Assembly (NCBI GenBank): GCA_046765875.1
Contig: JBKPSJ010000127.1
Coordinates: 1 to 17,322 of the forward strand
From: DASRHY01 sp046765875
Lineage (GTDB): Bacteria > Actinomycetota > Actinomycetes > Propionibacteriales > Kribbellaceae
Direction of reading: 5' to 3'
Length of the DNA: 17,322 nucleotides
Positions 13,137 through 17,322 of the stretch are shown here, piece by piece. A program made the position numbers and the translations under genes. How positions within the stretch are numbered: the stretch's first letter is position 1; each line of letters begins with the position of its first letter. The notes under the pieces are model-generated. The model saw only the letters and a list, made by a program, of their open reading frames with translations, ran no database searches and was not told the DNA's origin.

Positions 13137-14629
13137 CGGGTAAGCCCCAGCAACTCACGCACGGTCTGGCGGTCGTCGAACGGATGCACCACGCCGGCGA
13201 TCTCCTGCCCTGTCTCGTGTCCCTTGCCCAATACGACGACCGTGTCGCCCGGCCCGGCCCGGTCGATCGCGGCGGCGACAGCGGCCCGCCGGTCCCCGAT
13301 CTCGAGCACCTCGGCCCTTCCCACAGCCTTGGCGCCCTCGACGGCGGCGGCCCGGATCGCGGCCGGGTCCTCCGAGCGCGGGTTGTCGTCTGTGACGATC
13401 ACGACGTCGGAGTTGTTCGCCGCAGCCGCGCCCATCGCGGGTCGCTTGCCGCGATCGCGGTCCCCGCCGCAGCCGACGACGCTGATCAGCCGGCCGGTCG
13501 TGGTCGTACGCGCCGCCCGCAGTGCCAGCGCGATCGCGTCTGGCGTATGCGCGTAGTCGACGATCACCGTCGGGCCGTCGTCAGCATGGAACGGCTCCAT
13601 CCGTCCCGGCACGGTCGCCTCGCGCAGACCGTCGGCGATGTCGTCCAGCGGTACGCCGGCCGTGCGCAGCATCGCCGTCGCGAGCAACGCGTTGTCGACG
13701 TTGAACTCGCCCGGCAGTGCGATCTCCAGCTCGAACCGCTCGTCCGGGCCGATCACCGTGCCCGCGTCCATCCGCCAGTCGGCGGGTTGCGTGCCCGACG
13801 GCGACACCCTGACCAGGTCGACCTCGACCTGCGCGGCCAGCCGGACGCCGTACGGGTCGTCTACGTTCACCACCGCCACGTCGCACCGCTCCTTGGTGAA
13901 CAGCGACGCCTTGGTGGCGAAGTAGTCCTCCAGATCGGCGTGGAAGTCGAGGTGGTCCTGGCTCAGGTTGGTGAAGCCCGCCACCGTGAAGCGCGTGCCG
14001 TCGACCCGGCCCATCGCCAGCGCGTGGCTCGACACCTCCATCGCACAACTGGTCACGCCGCGCTCACGCATCACCGCGAACAAGGCCTGCAGATCGGTCG
14101 CCTCCGGGGTGGTCCGGACGCTGGGTACGACGTCGTCGCCGATCCGGGTCTCGATCGTCCCGATCAGCGCGGTCTCGTTCAGCCTTCGCAGCACCGCGTC
14201 CAGCAGGTACGTCGTCGTGGTCTTGCCGTTCGTACCGGTGACACCGAAAAGACGCAGATCCCGGGTCGGCTCGCCGTACACGAGCGAGGCGACCAGGCCG
14301 AGCACCTGCCGGGGCCGCTCGACGGTCAGCACCGGCAAGCCGGTCTGTATAGCCCGATCGGCGCCGGCCGGGTCGGTCAGAATCGCCTTCGCACCGGCCT
14401 GCCGGGCCTGCTCCACGAACTGGGCGCCGTGCGTGCGCGAGCCGGTAATGGCGGCGTACAGGTCACCGTCCCGGACCGCGCGCGAGTCGAGCGTCACCCC
14501 GGTGACGGCTGCGTCCGGTCCCTCCACCGCGACTCCGAGAGCCTCTGCGAGCGCCTGTACGGCGACCGGCGTCACGCGACGGGGGCGGATCGCGGCAACG
14601 GCGCCGCCTACCGCAGCATGATTCGACAC
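13133..14629 (-). CDS. murE: MurE, UDP-MurNAc-tripeptide synthetase (diaminopimelate-adding)
   Basis: Ligase that adds the third residue of the stem peptide to UDP-MurNAc-L-Ala-D-Glu. The 498-residue protein has the N-terminal UDP site (TLDSRAVRDGDLYAAI), P-loop GTNGKTTTT at 132-140, RTTPEATDLQ, EVSSHAL, SQDHLDFHADLEDYFATK with the carbamylated lysine K240, and DYAHTPDAI. The substrate motif DNPRSE at 415-420 indicates diaminopimelate rather than L-Lys; meso- and LL-forms cannot be told apart. The start is GTG at 14627-14629, with only a weak GGGG upstream, after a 368-nt gap from ftsI. That gap makes it a candidate for a promoter. The TGA overlaps murF as GTGA. Confidence 0.98.
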   Translation of the reverse strand: MSNHAAVGGAVAAIRPRRVTPVAVQALAEALGVAVEGPDAAVTGVTLDSRAVRDGDLYAAITGSRTHGAQFVEQARQAGAKAILTDPAGADRAIQTGLPVLTVERPRQVLGLVASLVYGEPTRDLRLFGVTGTNGKTTTTYLLDAVLRRLNETALIGTIETRIGDDVVPSVRTTPEATDLQALFAVMRERGVTSCAMEVSSHALAMGRVDGTRFTVAGFTNLSQDHLDFHADLEDYFATKASLFTKERCDVAVVNVDDPYGVRLAAQVEVDLVRVSPSGTQPADWRMDAGTVIGPDERFELEIALPGEFNVDNALLATAMLRTAGVPLDDIADGLREATVPGRMEPFHADDGPTVIVDYAHTPDAIALALRAARTTTTGRLISVVGCGGDRDRGKRPAMGAAAANNSDVVIVTDDNPRSEDPAAIRAAAVEGAKAVGRAEVLEIGDRRAAVAAAIDRAGPGDTVVVLGKGHETGQEIAGVVHPFDDRQTVRELLGLTR

Positions 14630-14997
14630 GGCCCCAGACGCTACCTGTTGACGCCATGTCGGTGTCCCCCGGGTGAGCTATCGCCGACCCCGACGCGAAC
14701 CCCATCCAACTCGTTCAGGACGCTTCTTGAGTCGCACAGTCATTTGGGCACGATCTGGTGACCGTCCTGCTCGGGAAGGTGCGGCGTCAGGTCCAGGCGT
14801 GGGTACGGATGGCGGCGCGTGCTTGGGTGATACGGGCGCGGCCGGGGTGGTACGGCGCCAGCGGACGGTCCAGACATAGGGCGGTACGCCGGTGAGCGGG
14901 CGGATGGTGTGCCGGGCGGGTGGTCGGTCGACAGCAGGCTCACCGCGACGGGCGGACGCGGTCTGGCGCCGCGGCAACGAGGCACTGATGGTCGCCG
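14630..14997. other. ftsI-murE gap, no recognised gene
   Basis: This 368-nt gap is the largest in the window and has no recognisable product. All frames have high GC at third positions, so composition does not pick one. Candidates: a minus-strand frame from 15001 that overlaps the ftsI stop (listed separately); a minus-strand frame 14740-14985 with GTG start and 81 residues ending LTPHLPEQDGHQIVPK; and a plus-strand GTG frame from 14758 of about 45 residues. I found no clear terminator after ftsI and no consensus promoter for murE. It could be a promoter region, a remnant of a decayed gene or a small lineage-specific gene. Confidence 0.45.
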
Positions 14998-15001
14998 TCA
15001 C
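14678..15001 (-). CDS. Possible small ORF overlapping the ftsI stop (hypothetical, doubtful)
   Basis: A 107-residue frame whose GTG at 14999-15001 overlaps the ftsI TGA as GTGA, the same junction type used by most genes downstream. The product would begin MTATISASLPRRQTASARRG and is rich in Arg and Pro. It has no membrane segment, no signal peptide and no motif I recognise. Third-position GC is high in the first 75 codons but falls in the last 30, which argues against it being fully coding. A competing frame (14740-14985) looks better near 14740-14800. Either could be chance in GC-rich DNA. Confidence 0.2.
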   Translation of the reverse strand: MTATISASLPRRQTASARRGEPAVDRPPARHTIRPLTGVPPYVWTVRWRRTTPAAPVSPKHAPPSVPTPGPDAAPSRAGRSPDRAQMTVRLKKRPERVGWGSRRGRR

Positions 15002-17322
15002 CACGTGAGCGGCGTGACGGGTGGCTTCGCTCCGGTCGGCGGCACTGCGTACTTCTGCAGCGCGTAGTTCATGACGTCGCGGAACACCGGGCCGGCCTGG
15101 CCGCCGCCGCTGCGCCCGTTGGTCGGGTTCTGCAACACGACGTAGGTGAGGAAGCGCGGATCGTCGGCCGGAGCGAAGCCGGCGAACGAGGTCGCCCAGC
15201 CCCGGTAGCAGCCGCACCGCGAGTCGACCTCCTGCGCCGTGCCGGTCTTGCCGGCGACCCGGTAGCCCGGGATGTCCGTCGTCTTCGCCGTACCGCCCGG
15301 GCCGGTGACCGCCTCCATCATCGTGGTGACCTCGTTGGCCGCGGCCGGGCTCACCACCCGGCGCGAAGCCGGAGCGGGAGCCGGTACGACGTTGCCGGAG
15401 CTGTCGAGGAAGTTGCGGACCAGCCGCGGCGCGACGTACACGCCGCCATTGGCAACCACGTTGACCGCCGCCGCCATCTGCAGTGCGCTGGCCGAGATCC
15501 CCTGGCCGAAGGCGACGTTCGCCCGCGACAGGTCACTCCAGTCGTCGCCCGGCGGCATCAGTCCGCGGCTCTCACCCGGGAAGTTGTTCCCGGTCGGCTG
15601 GCCGAAGCCGAAGTTGTACAAGTACTTCACGAACTGCGGGATCGGCATCTGGCGGGCCACCACGATCGTGCCGAGGTTCGACGACTTGGCGACCACGCCG
15701 GCGATCGTCAAGTTGAGCTGGCCGTGTGAGAAGTGGTCGTGGATCGTCTTGCCGGAGATCCGGATCGACGGCGGCACCTTGACCTTGGTGTTCAGGTTGA
15801 TCTTGCCGGCGTCGGCGAGCGCGGCCATCGTGACGACCTTCTGCACGCTACCGGGCTCGTACACCTGTTCGAGGATGCGGTTGCCCCGGTCATCGGCATT
15901 CGCCGCACCGGGCTTGTCCGGGTCGAACGACGGGTACGTCGCGGCGACCAGGACCTCACCGGTCTTGACGTCGATCGTCACGGCACTGCCGGACTCGGCC
16001 TTCATCAGCTTGACCTGCTGCGCGATCCGCTGCTGGGCGTACCACTGCAGGTCGCTGTCGATCGTCAGTTGTGCGCTCAGACCGGGCTTGGGCTCGGCGA
16101 CGGTGTGGTTGGCCAGCGGGATGGCGTTGCCGTGCGCATCGACCTCGTAGATCGCCTTGCCGTCCTGACCGGACAGCTGCTTGTTCAGGCTGTATTCGAG
16201 CCCGCCGAGACCGTTGCCCTCGGCACCGACGTACCCGATCACGTTCGCGGCCACGTCGCCGCTCGGGTGGCTGCGGATCGGATCCGGCTGGGTGTACAGC
16301 CCGGCCAGGCCGCGATCCTTCATGTCGGCCTTGATCTGGTTCCACGCCTGCGGGCTGACCTTGCGGGCGATCCGTTCGAACCGGCTGTTCGGTGTGAGCA
16401 GTTTGGTGACGATTTGGTCGTACGCCGGCGAGGTGATCCTGCTCGACAGAATCGCCGCCAACTGCTGCGCTACGGGCGCGGTCTGCTTGGGGTCGGCGAC
16501 GATCGCGACGGCGTCGTCGGATACGGCCAGCGGTACGCCGTCGCGGTCGAGGATCGAGCCGCGCGAGGCGTGCAGGGCGTACGACTGGGTGTTCTCCTTG
16601 GCCGCGGCGAGCGCGTACGAGTCGGGGTCCACGCCCTGCAACAACACAAGGCGCCCGGCGAACAACGACAACACGAACGCCATCACCACGAACGCGATCC
16701 GCAGCCGCAAAGCGGGCCGCCCCAGCCGTAAGGTCCGCGGCTTCCGCGCCGGCCGCCGAGCCGTCCCCCGCCCCTTCGGCACAGACCCCCGACGCGCACC
16801 CGCCCTCGGCCGCGTCCCGCCACGGCCATTCGACGCGTTGGCACGACGCTTCGCGGCATCCGCCGACGTTCGGCGCACACCGTCATCGCGACGGCCCACC
16901 GCCGCGCCCCCGCGTCTCGAAGCGTCGGCTGACGCCCGGCGAGCCTCGACGCCGCCCCGGCCGTTGGACGTCTTTGCGCCACCGCCGGACCCGCCGGCGC
17001 CGTGTGCAGAAGTGTCGCCCGGCCTGGGCCGCGTGCCATTACCGCCGCGGCCCGTCATCCCGTCACCGCGACGCTTGCCGTCACCGCCACGCCGCTTGGT
17101 CGCGTCCGTGCCGCGACCTCTGGTCGAGTCGGCGCCCCGGCTCTTGGTCGCGTCGGCGCCCTGACCTTGGGTCGATTTGCTGCGGCCCTTGGCGGCCGTG
17201 GTACGGCGCGGGGAGGCGTCACCCGTGGATCGGCGTGAGCTTTCCGTGCCGCCCTTCGGCGTGCTTCGGCGGCTGGGGTCGGACGTACGGTCAGGCTTGT
17301 CGGAGCGGCCCCTGGTCGGGTT
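14998..17322 (-). CDS. ftsI: FtsI/PBP3-type class B penicillin-binding protein, 5' end open at window edge
   Basis: Septal D,D-transpeptidase that cross-links new peptidoglycan, anchored by one membrane segment and paired with FtsW. Numbering from the first ATG in the window (17056-17058, 686 residues): a basic Gly/Arg/Ala/Ser-rich cytoplasmic tail at 1-115; membrane segment about 119-140 (RIAFVVMAFVLSLFAGRLVL); PBP dimerisation domain from about 150 (ASRGSILDRDG); transpeptidase domain with SVQK at 404-407 (catalytic S404), SSN at 459-461 and KTGTAQ at 604-609. Upstream of that ATG there are 88 more codons without a stop to 17322. They have similar composition and high third-position GC, and no convincing ribosome binding site precedes the ATG. 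I therefore treat the gene as partial; a start at 17058 or later cannot be excluded. Its stop is TGA at 14998-15000. Confidence 0.93.
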   Translation of the reverse strand, partial: NPTRGRSDKPDRTSDPSRRSTPKGGTESSRRSTGDASPRRTTAAKGRSKSTQGQGADATKSRGADSTRGRGTDATKRRGGDGKRRGDGMTGRGGNGTRPRPGDTSAHGAGGSGGGAKTSNGRGGVEARRASADASRRGGAAVGRRDDGVRRTSADAAKRRANASNGRGGTRPRAGARRGSVPKGRGTARRPARKPRTLRLGRPALRLRIAFVVMAFVLSLFAGRLVLLQGVDPDSYALAAAKENTQSYALHASRGSILDRDGVPLAVSDDAVAIVADPKQTAPVAQQLAAILSSRITSPAYDQIVTKLLTPNSRFERIARKVSPQAWNQIKADMKDRGLAGLYTQPDPIRSHPSGDVAANVIGYVGAEGNGLGGLEYSLNKQLSGQDGKAIYEVDAHGNAIPLANHTVAEPKPGLSAQLTIDSDLQWYAQQRIAQQVKLMKAESGSAVTIDVKTGEVLVAATYPSFDPDKPGAANADDRGNRILEQVYEPGSVQKVVTMAALADAGKINLNTKVKVPPSIRISGKTIHDHFSHGQLNLTIAGVVAKSSNLGTIVVARQMPIPQFVKYLYNFGFGQPTGNNFPGESRGLMPPGDDWSDLSRANVAFGQGISASALQMAAAVNVVANGGVYVAPRLVRNFLDSSGNVVPAPAPASRRVVSPAAANEVTTMMEAVTGPGGTAKTTDIPGYRVAGKTGTAQEVDSRCGCYRGWATSFAGFAPADDPRFLTYVVLQNPTNGRSGGGQAGPVFRDVMNYALQKYAVPPTGAKPPVTPLTW
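17089..17160 (-). repeat. 24-nt / 8-residue tandem repeat in the FtsI N-terminal tail
   Basis: Three consecutive 24-nt units at 17137-17160, 17113-17136 and 17089-17112 encode GADATKSR, GADSTRGR and GTDATKRR. A decayed fourth unit reads GGDGKRRG. The pattern is G-[A/T]-D-[A/S]-T-[K/R]-x-R. Differences are mostly conservative at the protein level, which supports this frame being coding. Looser copies occur downstream (SNGRGG twice; SADASRRG and SADAAKRR). Confidence 0.75.

Noticed and set aside
13184..14761. Long plus-strand frame of 525 codons opposite murE
   Set aside because: Antisense shadow of murE; low-complexity Arg/Gly/Val/Asp composition and no motif.
14673..14879. Plus-strand 68-codon frame in the ftsI-murE gap
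   Set aside because: No motif and no clear ribosome binding site. It overlaps competing minus-strand frames; noted only as part of the gap.
1..17322. Search for CRISPR arrays, tRNA/rRNA genes, insertion sequences, phage or defence genes
   Set aside because: None seen; the short tandem repeats present are intragenic or gene-end slippage arrays without spacer structure, and the content is core dcw housekeeping.

Overview
The window is a nearly complete dcw (division and cell wall) cluster from a high-GC Gram-positive actinobacterium. Every confidently called gene lies on the minus strand, so transcription runs from high to low coordinates: ftsI (14998-17322, open to the window edge), murE, murF, mraY, murD, ftsW, murG, murC, ftsQ, ftsZ, pgeF, yggS, sepF, yggT and divIVA/wag31 (cut at about position 49). 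The actinobacterial assignment rests on this gene order, the absence of ftsA between ftsQ and ftsZ, the sepF-yggT-divIVA tail downstream of ftsZ, strongly GC-rich third codon positions and frequent GTG/TTG starts. The protein sequences look like Propionibacteriales (Nocardioides/Kribbella-like), but that genus-level guess is from memory and weak.

Layout. (1) 14998-17322: FtsI, the division-specific peptidoglycan transpeptidase. It has a very long, basic, repeat-bearing N-terminus whose frame is still open at the right edge. (2) 14630-14997: a 368-nt gap with no recognisable gene but with small open frames, one of which overlaps the ftsI stop as GTGA. (3) 4658-14629: a tightly packed block, murE-murF-mraY-murD-ftsW-murG-murC-ftsQ. 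Six of its seven junctions are 4-nt start/stop overlaps (GTGA, ATGA, ATGA, TTGA, ATGA, ATGA) and the seventh is a 3-nt gap. (4) 4435-4657: a 223-nt leader in front of ftsZ with a hairpin and a tandem 8-mer. (5) 1106-4434: ftsZ-pgeF-yggS-sepF, closely spaced. (6) 698-1003: yggT. (7) 49-485: the 5' half of divIVA, with its own strong ribosome binding site after a 212-nt gap.

Function. MurC, MurD, MurE and MurF build UDP-MurNAc-pentapeptide. MraY and MurG turn it into lipid II. FtsW polymerises lipid II and FtsI cross-links it at the septum. FtsQ, FtsZ and SepF form the division scaffold. DivIVA/Wag31 marks poles and directs polar growth. PgeF is a peptidoglycan-editing factor and YggS handles pyridoxal phosphate homeostasis.

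The clearest anomaly is technical. Bases 16-48 are an Illumina Nextera transposase adapter, so the first 48 bases are not genomic and the apparent C-terminus of DivIVA is an artefact. Among biological oddities, the best are a tandem 12-nt repeat that multiplies the sepF stop codon, the long repetitive FtsI N-terminus and the unexplained ftsI-murE gap. I do not see a previously undescribed biological system; this is a core housekeeping region.
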